The notes beneath the pieces are model-generated. The model saw only the letters and a list, made by a program, of their open reading frames with translations, made no database searches and was not told the origin of the DNA. A DNA stretch of 64,000 nucleotides, taken from positions 1 to 64,000 of the forward strand of contig JANWUR010000009.1 in the NCBI GenBank assembly GCA_024958655.1. Reading direction: 5' to 3'. How positions within the stretch are numbered: the first letter of the stretch is position 1; each line of letters begins with the position of its first letter. This DNA comes from Cyanobium sp. FGCU6 (lineage in GTDB: Bacteria; Cyanobacteriota; Cyanobacteriia; PCC-6307; Cyanobiaceae). This document shows, in pieces, positions 15,948 to 27,614 of this stretch. A program made the translations under genes and the position numbers.

Positions 15948-16864
15948 TGGCGACCGGCCACGGGGGGGTGGAGTCGGTGAGCCTGAGCGCAGCGGCCCCG
16001 GCGATCCAGTGGTACCCGGGCCACATCGCCAAGGCGGAGAAGGCCCTGGCGGCCAGCCTGGAGAAGGTGGATCTGGTGATCGAGGTGCGCGACGCCCGCA
16101 TTCCCCTCGCCACCGGCCACCCCCGGCTGCAGCGCTGGATCCGCGACAAACAGCATCTGCTCGTGCTCAACCGGCGCGACATGATCACGGCCCAGGCGCA
16201 GGCCCAATGGGACCGCTGGTTCCGCGACCAGGGCCAGACCCCCTGGTGGTGTGACGCCAAGGCCGGCACCGGCGTCAAGCAGCTGCAGCAGGCCGCCATC
16301 CGCTCCGGCGAGGCCCTCAATGTCCGCCGGGCTGGCCGTGGCATGCGCCCGCGCCCGGTGCGGGCCCTGATGCTCGGCTTCCCCAACGTGGGCAAGTCGG
16401 CCCTGATCAACCGCCTGGTGCGCCAGAAGGTGGTGGAGAGCGCCCGTCGCGCCGGCGTCACCCGCAGCCTGCGCTGGGTGCGGCTGGGCCAGGCGCTGGA
16501 TCTGCTCGATGCCCCCGGCGTGCTGCCGCCCCGGCTCGACGACCAGCAGGCCGCCCTGCGGCTGGCGCTCTGCGACGACATCGGCCAGGCCGCCTACGAC
16601 CAGGAGGCGGCGGCGCTGGCCTTCGTGCACCTGCTCCACGGCCTCGAACCGATCAGCGGCGCGGGTGTGCCCGCCGGCCTGCTGGAGGCGCGCTACGGCA
16701 TCCCCCTGGTGGCACGACCTTCCGGCCGACCGGACGCGGAGGGCTGGCTGGCCGCCGCCGCCGGACGCCACACCAGCGGTGACAGCCTTCGCATGGCCAC
16801 CAGGCTGCTCGACGACTTCCGCTGCAGCCGCCTGGGGGCGATTGCGCTGGAGCTGCCGGGTTAA
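15947..16864 (+). CDS. ylqF: Ribosome biogenesis GTPase YlqF/RbgA
   Basis: This 305-residue circularly permuted GTPase acts in late 50S subunit assembly. The G-motif order is permuted as expected: G4 as LNRRDM, then G1 GFPNVGKSALINRL, G2 region GVTRSLRW, and G3 DAPG in LLDAPGVLPP. The N-terminal IQWYPGHIAKAEKAL and DLVIEVRDARIPL are family hallmarks. The N-terminal ~18 residues before the conserved block look unstructured. It is coupled to the universal stress protein gene. It ends 7 bases from the converging subtilase gene. Confidence 0.95.
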   Translation: MATGHGGVESVSLSAAAPAIQWYPGHIAKAEKALAASLEKVDLVIEVRDARIPLATGHPRLQRWIRDKQHLLVLNRRDMITAQAQAQWDRWFRDQGQTPWWCDAKAGTGVKQLQQAAIRSGEALNVRRAGRGMRPRPVRALMLGFPNVGKSALINRLVRQKVVESARRAGVTRSLRWVRLGQALDLLDAPGVLPPRLDDQQAALRLALCDDIGQAAYDQEAAALAFVHLLHGLEPISGAGVPAGLLEARYGIPLVARPSGRPDAEGWLAAAAGRHTSGDSLRMATRLLDDFRCSRLGAIALELPG

Positions 16865-16871
16865 ACCTGGA

Positions 16872-19349
16872 TCAGACGAAGCTGGCCCAGCCGGTGGTCG
16901 GCATTACCACAAACAGCGTGGAGCTGCTTCCGAGAGAGGAGGCCCCGGCCGTGCCGAGCGGCGCTCCCTCCAGGCGGGCCACCAGCTCATCACGGTTGTT
17001 GAGGGTGGTGTCGCCATTGCCGAGATAGACCTCAGAAAAGAGCGTGCCGTTGATCGTCACGGTGCGGAAGAGATACTGGCTCCCGCTCAGCATCAGTAGC
17101 ACGTCTCCGTCACTGGTGTTGAAGTCGTTGATACTCAGGTAATCACCCGTGCCGCTGTTCGTGCTGCGGCCATCGTCATAGAAGCCACCCCGGGCATCCG
17201 CCAGCAGAAACACATCGGCACCGGCACCACCGGTGACTGTGTCGATCTGCCCTCTGCCCAGGTTGGAAGCAGCCGTGCCGGTCGCCGTCACACCGGTGAT
17301 GCGGTCTGCTGAAGCTCCGCCGCCGCGGCTGCCGGTGAGGTTGTCGCTGCCGGTGGTGCCCCAGATCAGCAAAGGGGTGGCGGCCACCGGCGTGAGGGAG
17401 GTGTCGTTCACCACCACCGAGGCCGAACTGAGCACCGCCGTTGGGGTGGCGTCAGCAAACAGGCTGGCCACCAGCGTCTCCGCACCCTCCGTGAGCTGAT
17501 CGGCCCCCAGGGTCGCGGTGAAGCTGCCCGCGCCATCGGCACCCACCGTGACGGATCCCTGCAGCTGGTTGCCGACCAGATCGGCGCTGGTGATCCCGGT
17601 GCCGCTGAGCTTCCAGGTGAGATCGGTGCCGCCGGCCACATCGGTGGTGACCAGATTGAAGGTGATGCTGGCCCCTTCGTTGACAGAGCTGGTGGCAGCC
17701 GTCAGGGAATAGGTCGGTGGGGGCGGCGTCGTTCCGAGGGTGGTCCGCAGAACCTCCAGCGAGCGAGACACGTCCAGACGGCCCCCGGTCACCGTCCTGC
17801 CGGACAGACTTGTGGTGGCAACGCTGCCTTGCAGAAGAGCGGAACGCAGCTGCTGTGGCGTGGCCTGCGGGAACTGGGACGCCATCAGCGCCAAGGCACC
17901 AGTCACATGGGGTGTGGCCATCGAGGTGCCGCTGAAGGTGGCGTAGCCCCCGCCGCGCACCGTGGAGTAGATGCTGGAGCCGGGCGCTCCGAGATCGACG
18001 TTGACGGATCCGAAGTTGGAAAACGACGAAAGAGCGCCAAAGCGGTCGATGGAGGCAACCGCCAGCACCGCCTCCCATTCCAGTTCGCTCTCGGTGCTGG
18101 TGTTGGAGGGGTAATTGGCGGTGATGTCGTTGTTGGAGGCGCTGTTGCCTGCAGCCGCCACGAACAGATTGCCGACAGAGCCACCGCGGACGATGGCATC
18201 GCTCAGGGACGTGCTGAGCCCTCCCCCTCCCCAGGAGTTGTTGGTGCCTACGAAGACTGAACGCGAGGAGGCATTGGCATGGGTGGCGGCCGTGAAGTAA
18301 TCGATGGCCTGAATGGCTCCGGAAGTGGAACCCGAACCGGTGCCGCTGAGGAATTTCAGCGGCACCAAAAGGGTGTTCCAGGACATTCCAACTGATCCAA
18401 GACCATTGCCCCCGATGGCGCCAATGGTGCCTCCCACGTGGGTGCCGTGATTGTTGTCGTCGTAGGGATCATTGTCATTGTTTGCAAAATCCCAGCCAAT
18501 CAGATCATCCACATAGCGGTTGCCATCGTTGTCCGATCCGTCCTCCCAGCGGGAGTCGCTCAGGAGGTCTCCAGCATCGATGCGCCCATTGCTGTTGAGA
18601 TCGGAAACATAGGCACTGTTGCTTTGATGGTTGAGGTCTCTGAAGGTGAAGATGCCGTCACCATCGGTATCAGCCAGATTATCGCGGATTAGCGTGGGGA
18701 TCTCAGCCTGATTCAGCCAGATGTTCAGATAAAGATCGGGGTGGGTGTAATCAATGCCGGTGTCGATCACGCCGGTCACGATGTTTGTGCTTCCCGTGTA
18801 TCCCTGGGCCCACGCCTGCTCGGCCTGCGATCCGAACCCATTGGTGGTGCCACTGGGGCCGACCACCGAGGGGGAATCCGAGGAATACACGCCCCACAGG
18901 CCCAGGTTCCCATTCACGTAGGCGGTGTCATTGCTGAACGCTTCCACGCCCAGCTGCCAGTTGGGCTCCGCCACCTGAACGCCAGGTCGATTGGCGTAGA
19001 GCCGCATGCCCTGCTCCAGGCTCATGCCAGGGGGGAGATCAATCACCTCCAGCGTGCCCTTGCCGAACAGCCTCATCGCGGCCGTGCGGATCTCCTCGGC
19101 CCGCGAGCCCCCGATGCGGGCCAACGCGGCATCGCGCTGCTCAGCTGTGGTAGCCGGATCCCACTGCACCAGTAACTGGGTACGGGCAGGTGCCTGGGAG
19201 TCGGGCCGCTGAGAGGGAGCGGAGCCAGCCCCCACACTGAACATTCCACTGCTGTTGCCCATGGCCGTGGAGATGAGACCTGACACAAGCTCCAGACCGC
19301 GCGCTGCGGGCAACGGCTTGCCGACCATCGCCCTGCGTACTGATGCCAT
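16872..19349 (-). CDS. Large subtilisin-like (S8) protease with Ca-binding insert and C-terminal RTX-like tail
   Basis: This is an ~825-residue serine protease from the ATG giving MASVRRAMVGK; a TTG 8 codons upstream is an alternative. The order is: no classical signal peptide; a propeptide-like region (TQLLVQWDPATTAEQRDAAL); the catalytic Asp in GVIDTGIDYTHPD (about 193); an insert rich in acidic loops (DTDGDGIF, DLNSNGRID, DNDGNRYVDD) resembling EF-hand/dockerin calcium sites; the catalytic His in NNHGTHVGG (about 300); and the catalytic Ser in SGTSMATPHVTGA (about 473). A Calx-beta-like region (SSVNEGASITFNL) and a haemolysin-type end with TGGAGADVFLLADARGG follow. The C-terminal architecture suggests type I secretion. 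No transporter gene is adjacent. Confidence 0.9.
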   Translation of the reverse strand: MASVRRAMVGKPLPAARGLELVSGLISTAMGNSSGMFSVGAGSAPSQRPDSQAPARTQLLVQWDPATTAEQRDAALARIGGSRAEEIRTAAMRLFGKGTLEVIDLPPGMSLEQGMRLYANRPGVQVAEPNWQLGVEAFSNDTAYVNGNLGLWGVYSSDSPSVVGPSGTTNGFGSQAEQAWAQGYTGSTNIVTGVIDTGIDYTHPDLYLNIWLNQAEIPTLIRDNLADTDGDGIFTFRDLNHQSNSAYVSDLNSNGRIDAGDLLSDSRWEDGSDNDGNRYVDDLIGWDFANNDNDPYDDNNHGTHVGGTIGAIGGNGLGSVGMSWNTLLVPLKFLSGTGSGSTSGAIQAIDYFTAATHANASSRSVFVGTNNSWGGGGLSTSLSDAIVRGGSVGNLFVAAAGNSASNNDITANYPSNTSTESELEWEAVLAVASIDRFGALSSFSNFGSVNVDLGAPGSSIYSTVRGGGYATFSGTSMATPHVTGALALMASQFPQATPQQLRSALLQGSVATTSLSGRTVTGGRLDVSRSLEVLRTTLGTTPPPPTYSLTAATSSVNEGASITFNLVTTDVAGGTDLTWKLSGTGITSADLVGNQLQGSVTVGADGAGSFTATLGADQLTEGAETLVASLFADATPTAVLSSASVVVNDTSLTPVAATPLLIWGTTGSDNLTGSRGGGASADRITGVTATGTAASNLGRGQIDTVTGGAGADVFLLADARGGFYDDGRSTNSGTGDYLSINDFNTSDGDVLLMLSGSQYLFRTVTINGTLFSEVYLGNGDTTLNNRDELVARLEGAPLGTAGASSLGSSSTLFVVMPTTGWASFV

Positions 19350-19469
19350 CGTCTTCGTGCAGCCATCGATCAATTTAGGAAAAACCTTTATTGCCTATCC
19401 TGGACAATGTTGGGAGCCAGGTGGGAATTGGCTGAGAGTTCTACAGCGCCCATCAGGCGAGGGCCGGCC

Positions 19470-20192
19470 TCAACGCCTTGCGGTCTGGTGGAACCGCCCC
19501 AGGATCAGCCCGATCAGCATCGCCACGTAGAGTTGACCGACGATCGCAATCGTCAGGCAGCTGATCCGGCTCCCCAGTTCGCCTGGGCGGCTCACCCCAT
19601 TGCTCAGGGTGGTCAGGGCCTCGAAGGAAGCTGTCACCATGGCGGGGAACACCTTGAGCGGATCGGCCCTCGGGTCGATGTCCGCCGGCAGGTAGGCAGG
19701 ATCCACGGCCGCGGGGTGCCAGATCATCAGGCTGTGCAGCAGAAAGGCTCCCGCATAGCCGATCAGCAGATAGCCGGCGCAGGCCCCCATCAGCACGTAG
19801 ACCGTGACATAGGGCTCGAGCATCAGGCTGCGGACCTTGCGCACGATGACAAGCCCGATGAACAGCGCCCACAGCAGCAGATGCATCAGCGTGAGGTGCT
19901 TCGCCAGGTTGGGCAGATGCACCATGCCCACGAGCCAGATCACCTCCACGACGATGGCGCCCGTGCCGAGCCCGTACAGCCACCGCCTGTGGGCGCGCAC
20001 GGCTGAGTTCCTGGTCAGCAACAGCATCATCACCACCGCCAGGATGATGGAATTGAATGAGGTGAGCAGCGGCCAGTTCAGGGCAAGCGGCTGCACCAGA
20101 ACGGCGACGGTCACCACGGTGAGCTGCACGGCATAGCCGCGGTGGCGACGGCGGATGCGCTGCTTCTCCTCCGGGGTGAATGGCTTGCGCAT
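19470..20192 (-). CDS. K+-channel-like integral membrane protein with altered selectivity filter
   Basis: The chosen start is the ATG giving MRKPFTPEEKQRIRRRH (240 residues); the frame is open upstream only as the shadow of the pseudouridine synthase gene. There are about six hydrophobic helices, among them VQLTVVTVAVLVQPLAL, IILAVVMMLLLT and LMHLLLWALFIGLVIV. The last two bracket a pore-loop-like segment: ASFEALTTLSNGVSRPG then TIAIVGQLYVAMLIGLILGR. In family members the loop reads T-L-T-T-x-G-Y-G-D; here the GYGD is replaced by SNG. The inner helix pattern G-Q-L-Y-x-A-x-L-I is typical of cyanobacterial two-helix channels. Whether it conducts K+ is doubtful. It is divergent from the pseudouridine synthase gene. 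Confidence 0.75.
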   Translation of the reverse strand: MRKPFTPEEKQRIRRRHRGYAVQLTVVTVAVLVQPLALNWPLLTSFNSIILAVVMMLLLTRNSAVRAHRRWLYGLGTGAIVVEVIWLVGMVHLPNLAKHLTLMHLLLWALFIGLVIVRKVRSLMLEPYVTVYVLMGACAGYLLIGYAGAFLLHSLMIWHPAAVDPAYLPADIDPRADPLKVFPAMVTASFEALTTLSNGVSRPGELGSRISCLTIAIVGQLYVAMLIGLILGRFHQTARR

Positions 20193-20279
20193 GGCTGGGT
20201 GTCCACCCCGGGCGGTCGGATCCCAGGATCGCCGCTCCTTAGGGTGGAGAGTCCCCTGTGCCGCTTTCGCCGGCGCGTC

Positions 20280-21227
20280 ATGTCCAGCTTCGGCGAAGGC
20301 GAAGGCGAGCTCCTCACCCTCCACTACCCCAAGCCCCTGCCCATGCGCCTCGATCGCTGGCTCGTGGCCCAGCGGCCGGAGCAGAGCCGCGCCCGCATCC
20401 AGAAGTTCATCGATGCCGGCTACGTGCGGGTGAACGGTGTCACGGGGCGGGCCAAGACGCCGCTGCGTCCGGGGGACAGGGTGGACCTGTGGATGCCGCC
20501 ACCCGAGCCCCTGCCCTATCTGCTGGCCCAGGAGATTCCCCTGGATGTGCTCTTCGAGGACGCGCACCTGATCGTGCTCAACAAGCCCGCCGGCCTCACG
20601 GTGCACCCGGCTCCCGGCAACCGGGATGGCACCCTGGTGAACGGCCTGCTCCACCACTGCCCCGATCTACCGGGGATCGGCGGTGAGCTGCGGCCCGGCA
20701 TCGTGCATCGCCTCGACAAGGACACGACGGGGTGCATCGTGGTGGCCAAGAGTCAGGAGGCTCTGGTGAAGTTGCAGGTGCAGATCCAGAAGCGGATCGC
20801 CTCGCGTGAGTATCTGGCGGTGGTGCATGGCCAGCCCGCAGGGGATGCGGGCACGATCGTGGGCGCCATCGGCCGCCATCCGAGCGACCGCAAGAAATAC
20901 GCGGTGGTGGCCGATGGCAGCGGCCGCCACGCCTGCACCCACTGGACGGTGGTGGAACGCCTGGGCGACCACGCCCTGCTGCGCTTCAAACTGGACACCG
21001 GCCGCACCCACCAGATCCGGGTGCACTGCGCCCATTGGAACCACCCGATCGTGGGGGATCCGGTTTACAGCCGTTGCCGGCGGCTGCCGATCGCCCTGCC
21101 GGGTCAGGCCCTGCACGCCGTGGCCCTGGGGCTCGACCATCCGATCACCGGCGAGCGGCTGCGCTTCGAGGCGCCCCTGCCGGAGGTGTTCAGCCGATTG
21201 CTCACGGTGCTCCGCCGGCGCGCCTGA
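20280..21227 (+). CDS. RluA/RluD-family pseudouridine synthase
   Basis: This 315-residue enzyme isomerises uridines in rRNA or tRNA. The ATG at 20280 gives MSSFGEGEGELLTLHYPK; the frame is open 46 codons further upstream but without family similarity. An S4 RNA-binding domain comes first (RLDRWLVAQRPEQSRARIQKF, AGYVRVNG). The catalytic domain has HLIVLNKPAGLTVHPAPGN, the active-site Asp in GIVHRLDKDTTG, REYLAVVHG, and late motifs LDTGRTHQIRVH and IVGDPVY. All motifs are intact. The exact target uridines cannot be told from sequence. Confidence 0.95.
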   Translation: MSSFGEGEGELLTLHYPKPLPMRLDRWLVAQRPEQSRARIQKFIDAGYVRVNGVTGRAKTPLRPGDRVDLWMPPPEPLPYLLAQEIPLDVLFEDAHLIVLNKPAGLTVHPAPGNRDGTLVNGLLHHCPDLPGIGGELRPGIVHRLDKDTTGCIVVAKSQEALVKLQVQIQKRIASREYLAVVHGQPAGDAGTIVGAIGRHPSDRKKYAVVADGSGRHACTHWTVVERLGDHALLRFKLDTGRTHQIRVHCAHWNHPIVGDPVYSRCRRLPIALPGQALHAVALGLDHPITGERLRFEAPLPEVFSRLLTVLRRRA

Positions 21228-21292
21228 ACACGAGCGACGCGTGCAACGGCGATGCTTCCTGGCTGCTGGACCCCAAGGACGTTCTCCGGCGC

Positions 21293-22624
21293 TCAGGCGT
21301 CCGGCTTGCGCAGGGGAGTCGTCTTCTCCATGGCCTCCTCCAGCATGGCGTCCACCACCGTCCTTCTGGCCAGCAGATCAGCCACCGCGATCGCGGCCAG
21401 GGTGCACAGCCCGATCGGCAGCAGCAGGGCGTAGTCCTTGCTGAGCTCGAAGGTGAGCAGGATCGCCGTGAGCGGGGTGCGGGTGAGTGCTCCGAGGAAG
21501 GCGCTGCCGCCGGCGAACAGCAGGGTGGCCGGCTTCAGGTGGAGCGTGATCCCCGCCAACTGCTGCGCCAGGGTTCCCAGGGAGGCCCCCACCACCAGGG
21601 CGGGCGCCAGGAAGCCGCCGGGGGCGTCGGCCGCCACCGCCACCGCCGTGCCCAGCCCCTGGATCAGCAGCACCCGCAGCGCTTCGGCCGGGCTGTTCAT
21701 GCCGGCAAGGGCGGCGAAGCTGAGGCGGTCGGCGTTATCGAAGGCCCGTGGCAGCAGCACGCCCAGGGCCCCCATCGCCAGGCCCAGCAGTGGCAGCAGC
21801 TTCCACGCCGGCAGTGCCAGTCCGTCGAAGCGACGCTTCAGAGCGAGCAGGCCCCGCTGGTAGGGGAATGCCAGCAGGGCCGCGGCCACCCCCAGCCCGA
21901 GCAGAAGCGGCAGCTCGATCAGGCGCAGTTCGTTCACCCGGCTGGGCACCTCCTCGATCGGGATCAGATTGCGCAGCAGCAGCGGCCCGTCGCCCGGCTC
22001 GTTCAGCAGCCGGGTCCATACCAGGGCCATGAAGGTGGTGAAGGCTGCCACGGCATTGCTGCGCAGGCTGCTGCGCCCGAGCATCTCCTCGAGGATGTAG
22101 GCGATGCCCCCCAGCGGGGCGTGGAACACCGCCGCCAGACCGGCGCCGCTGCCCACCGCCACCGCCAGCCGCCGATGGCGGCCGCTGTGCAGGGCATCGG
22201 CGCTCACGCGGGCCACCGAAGCGCCGATCTGGATCGACGGACCTTCCGGCCCCACCGGGATGCCGCTGCCGATCGCCAGCCCGCTCGCCAGCAGCTTGAC
22301 CACCGCCACCCGCCAGCCCAGCGCTACGGCCCGGCCCCGCAGCCACAGCAGCACGTGCACGATGCCTGAGCCCCTGGCGGCGGGCTCGAAGGCGATCAGG
22401 CCGCCGGCGGCTGCACCACCGAGCAGCCCCACCAGCGGCAGCACCAGGGCGCGGGGCAGGCCCGCGGCGAGCTGGAGGCGCAGGGCCGTGATCAGCTCGA
22501 TCTCGCGGCCATAGAGCCAGATGCCCACCCCCACGCCGGCGCCGATCGCGTTGGCCAGCAGGAACAGCCGCAGCAGCCGCGCCACTTCCCCGGGGAGCAA
22601 AGCCCGGGTGGGAACGGCTGTCAT
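21293..22624 (-). CDS. ClC-family chloride channel/antiporter
   Basis: This is a 443-residue inner-membrane protein. The ATG at 22624 overlaps the stop of the ABC transporter gene by one base; the longer open frame to 23572 is an antisense artefact of that gene. It shows ClC signatures: ARGSGIVHVLL, the ion-binding GIPVGPEGPSIQIGA with the gating Glu in PEGP, GLAAVFHAPLGGIAYILEE, and GGFLAPALVVGASLGTL. About ten to twelve hydrophobic helices are present. The usual GREGP is GPEGP here. There are no CBS domains. Retention of the gating Glu and the short form are compatible with an H+/Cl- exchanger. It may be translated with the upstream ABC gene. Confidence 0.93.
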   Translation of the reverse strand: MTAVPTRALLPGEVARLLRLFLLANAIGAGVGVGIWLYGREIELITALRLQLAAGLPRALVLPLVGLLGGAAAGGLIAFEPAARGSGIVHVLLWLRGRAVALGWRVAVVKLLASGLAIGSGIPVGPEGPSIQIGASVARVSADALHSGRHRRLAVAVGSGAGLAAVFHAPLGGIAYILEEMLGRSSLRSNAVAAFTTFMALVWTRLLNEPGDGPLLLRNLIPIEEVPSRVNELRLIELPLLLGLGVAAALLAFPYQRGLLALKRRFDGLALPAWKLLPLLGLAMGALGVLLPRAFDNADRLSFAALAGMNSPAEALRVLLIQGLGTAVAVAADAPGGFLAPALVVGASLGTLAQQLAGITLHLKPATLLFAGGSAFLGALTRTPLTAILLTFELSKDYALLLPIGLCTLAAIAVADLLARRTVVDAMLEEAMEKTTPLRKPDA

Positions 22625-24243
22625 CAGGCCACCTCCGGCAGCCGCGGGCAGGCTTCCACCAGCCGCCGGGTGATCGGCGCCTGCGGATGGGCCAGCAGGG
22701 TCGCCCCCGGACCCTCCTCCACGATCCGGCCGCCGTCGAGCACGATCACCCGGTGGCAGAAGCCGCTCGCCACCGCCAGGTCGTGGGTGACGAACAGCAG
22801 GCCCAGGCCCCGCTCCCGCTGCAGGCGACGCAGCAGCTCCAGCACCTCGGCCTGCACTTCGGCATCGAGCATGCTCACGCTCTCGTCGCAGAGCAGCACC
22901 TTCGGCTCGAGGATCAGGGCGCGGGCGATCGCCACCCGCTGCTGCTGGCCCCCTGAGAGCTGGCGGGGCAGCCTTCGCTCGAACGCCTCCGGTGGTTCGA
23001 GCCCCACCGCGGCCAGGGCGGCGCGGGCCCGCTCGCGGGCCTCGGAGCGGTTCGCCAGCCCGTGGATCAGCAGCGGATCGGCCACCGCTTCGCCCACCGC
23101 CATCTGGGGGTTGAGGCAGGCCAGCGGATCCTGGAACACCATCTGAATGCGCCGACGCGCCTGCTGCAGGGCTCGTCCCCGCAGCCGGCGCAGATCCTGC
23201 CCCTCCAGCCGCACACTGCCGCCCCGCACCGGCGCCAGCCCCATCAACGCCCGGCAGAGGCTGCTCTTGCCGCAGCCCGAGGCGCCCACCAGGCCGATCG
23301 TTTCCTGCCGGTGCAACCGCAGGCTCACCCCATCCACCGCCTTCAGCCAGCGGGGATTCCACGGCAGCGACGGCAGCGGATGCCAGCTGCGCAGATCCTC
23401 CAGCTCCAGCAGCACCGGGGTGGCCTCCGGGGCGGCGGCCTGGCTGCCCTCGCGCTCGCGGGCGGCCCGCACCAGCCGCCGAGCCAGCGGCGAGGCCGGC
23501 GCCGTGAGCACCCGGCCGCTGGGCCCTTCCTCCACCAGCTTCCCCTGGTCGAGCACGCCGATCCGCTCGCACCAGCGACCGGCCATCGCCAGGTCGTGGG
23601 TGATCAGCAGCAGGGCGCTGCCGCTTTCCTCGCAGAGGTCGCGGAGTTCAGCCATCACCTGCCCCGCCACCGCCACGTCGAGGCTGGTGGTGGGTTCGTC
23701 GGCGATCACCAGGGGTGGATCGAGGGCCAGGGCCAGGGCGATCGCCACCCGCTGGCGCATGCCGCCGCTGAACTCGTGCGGATAGCTGGCGTAGCGCTCC
23801 GGCGCGATGCCCACCCGCGCCAGCAGCTCCTTCGCCCGTGCCACCGACCGCCGCCGTCCCCAGGCGGGGCGATGGGCCACCAGGGTGTCCCGCAGATGCT
23901 CACCGATGGTGAGCAGTGGGTTGAGGCGGGTCATCGGGTCCTGGAACACCAGCCCCACCGCCTCGCCGCGCAACTGGCGCAGGGCAGCGCGCTGCAGCAT
24001 CCGCGGATCCCGCCCGGCCAGCTGCAGGCCCCCCTCGCAGCTGCTGCCGGGGGGCAGCAGCTGGAGCACCGCCCGGGCCACCGTGCTCTTGCCGCAGCCG
24101 GAGGGACCCACCAGCGCCAGCCGGTCGCCCGGGGCCAGCGCGAGGTCGAGCCCGTCGAGGGTGGGGCCTTCGGCGCCCGGATACTGCATCCTCAGCCCTT
24201 CGAGCTGCAGCACGGGCGGGACCCGTTCGAAGGGCTGGTCCAT
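22624..24243 (-). CDS. Dipeptide/oligopeptide-type ABC transporter, two ATPase domains in one chain
   Basis: This 539-residue protein from the ATG giving MDQPFERVPPVL fuses DppD-like and DppF-like ATPases. The first cassette has Walker A GPSGCGKST, signature EFSGGMRQR and Walker B LVIADEPTTSLD. The second has GASGCGKSS, LSGGQQQR and LLCDESVSMLD. The substitution of Glu-Pro-Thr by Glu-Ser-Val in the second Walker B region is frequent in this family. No permease or binding protein gene is near, so the membrane partner is encoded elsewhere. Substrate could be peptides, nickel or another small solute. It is divergent from relA/spoT with ~100 bases between starts. Confidence 0.92.
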   Translation of the reverse strand: MDQPFERVPPVLQLEGLRMQYPGAEGPTLDGLDLALAPGDRLALVGPSGCGKSTVARAVLQLLPPGSSCEGGLQLAGRDPRMLQRAALRQLRGEAVGLVFQDPMTRLNPLLTIGEHLRDTLVAHRPAWGRRRSVARAKELLARVGIAPERYASYPHEFSGGMRQRVAIALALALDPPLVIADEPTTSLDVAVAGQVMAELRDLCEESGSALLLITHDLAMAGRWCERIGVLDQGKLVEEGPSGRVLTAPASPLARRLVRAAREREGSQAAAPEATPVLLELEDLRSWHPLPSLPWNPRWLKAVDGVSLRLHRQETIGLVGASGCGKSSLCRALMGLAPVRGGSVRLEGQDLRRLRGRALQQARRRIQMVFQDPLACLNPQMAVGEAVADPLLIHGLANRSEARERARAALAAVGLEPPEAFERRLPRQLSGGQQQRVAIARALILEPKVLLCDESVSMLDAEVQAEVLELLRRLQRERGLGLLFVTHDLAVASGFCHRVIVLDGGRIVEEGPGATLLAHPQAPITRRLVEACPRLPEVA

Positions 24244-24347
24244 GGCGGCAGGATGCCGGAGCTGCGCCCCAGCTTGGCGGCTCGCTTGCCCCCGGTCAGC
24301 GCGTTGTGACCGCGCCTGCCTACCATCGGGAAACAATGCGGTGTCGG

Positions 24348-26720
<2,373 letters not shown>

Positions 26721-26855
26721 TGTGCCCCTCCGGGCGCCCGCCCTGAAGTCCCGCAAGGCTTCGCGGAAGGCGCTCTGCAGCGAGCTGGAGCGCTGGGCGG
26801 GAGCCACGCAAACCTCGGCCGCTGCGATCAAGCAGCAGGTAGAGAGTGGATGCAA

Positions 26856-27614
26856 TCACACCAGCTTCCACATTGTCCCCTTCACGCTTTTCTGTTCATG
26901 CAGGTCGGCGCCGGCGACGCGATCCCAGAAGCGTCCGCCGACCTTCTGTTCAGCGTCGTAGGTCACCACCAGATAATCGGCAAGGGTTCCAGTCAGCGGT
27001 TTATTCTCCATTTCAAAAGTCCACAGCTTCAAACGCCCGCGGTTGTCCTCCGCCAATATGCTCTTGACAAAAGCATGGGGAATGGGTACATCGATGCCGT
27101 AATCGTCGTCTTTGTTGTCCAGGGTCTCGACGGCGCGGTCAAAATAAAAAACCGGGGCTGTCAGCACATAGGTCTCAAGGATTTCTGCCTGGTTGTCGAG
27201 AGTGCGGATTGCTGTCTCCAGCTCTCGCCACATGCCCTGATTGAGCTTGGGGTGCTGGGGAGACATGTTGGAAAGCAGGAATGTCTCAAGGTTCTGAACA
27301 TCGCGCTCGTCCTGATTGGCGCTGGCAACAAGGTGGCCACGATCAAAGCCGCTGTTTTTGTAAACATTCAGGCCGGCGCGAAAACGGCGTGGAATCCTGA
27401 CATCGGCGCGGAAGCTTTCGCGCCGATTTGTGTGCCAATTAAAAATTGCATTGGGATGTACAATTTCCAGGGTCCATTTGGCTTGGCGAAAATACCATGA
27501 GTAGCCAATTGTGAAATGTCGACCCACGAGAATGGTGTCGCACACGGGCGCGCCGTAGCGAAGCTCGCGCTGCATCTGGAATGGGTCATTCATGCTGCGC
27601 CGCCCAAAATCCAT
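26856..27614 (-). CDS. DNA/RNA non-specific endonuclease (NUC family, beta-beta-alpha metal)
   Basis: This 252-residue protein uses the ATG giving MDFGRRSMNDPF; a TTG two codons earlier is possible. The catalytic signature is SGFDRGHLVASAN, the D-R-G-H motif with the general-base His, followed by NMSPQHPKLNQGMWRELE with the metal-ligand Asn. No signal peptide is seen, so it is probably cytoplasmic or delivered by another route. It has strikingly lower GC than its neighbours, rich in Phe, Asn, Lys and Tyr, and sits alone between relA/spoT and mnmE, so it is a likely transferred gene. No immunity gene is recognised next to it. A mitochondrial-EndoG-like or defence nuclease role is possible. Confidence 0.88.
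   Translation of the reverse strand: MDFGRRSMNDPFQMQRELRYGAPVCDTILVGRHFTIGYSWYFRQAKWTLEIVHPNAIFNWHTNRRESFRADVRIPRRFRAGLNVYKNSGFDRGHLVASANQDERDVQNLETFLLSNMSPQHPKLNQGMWRELETAIRTLDNQAEILETYVLTAPVFYFDRAVETLDNKDDDYGIDVPIPHAFVKSILAEDNRGRLKLWTFEMENKPLTGTLADYLVVTYDAEQKVGGRFWDRVAGADLHEQKSVKGTMWKLV

Noticed and set aside
22625..23572. N-terminal extension of the ClC frame upstream of 22624
   Set aside because: It lies in the ABC ATPase gene and is Arg/Gly/Ala-rich; the ClC fold begins at the ATG overlapping the ABC stop.
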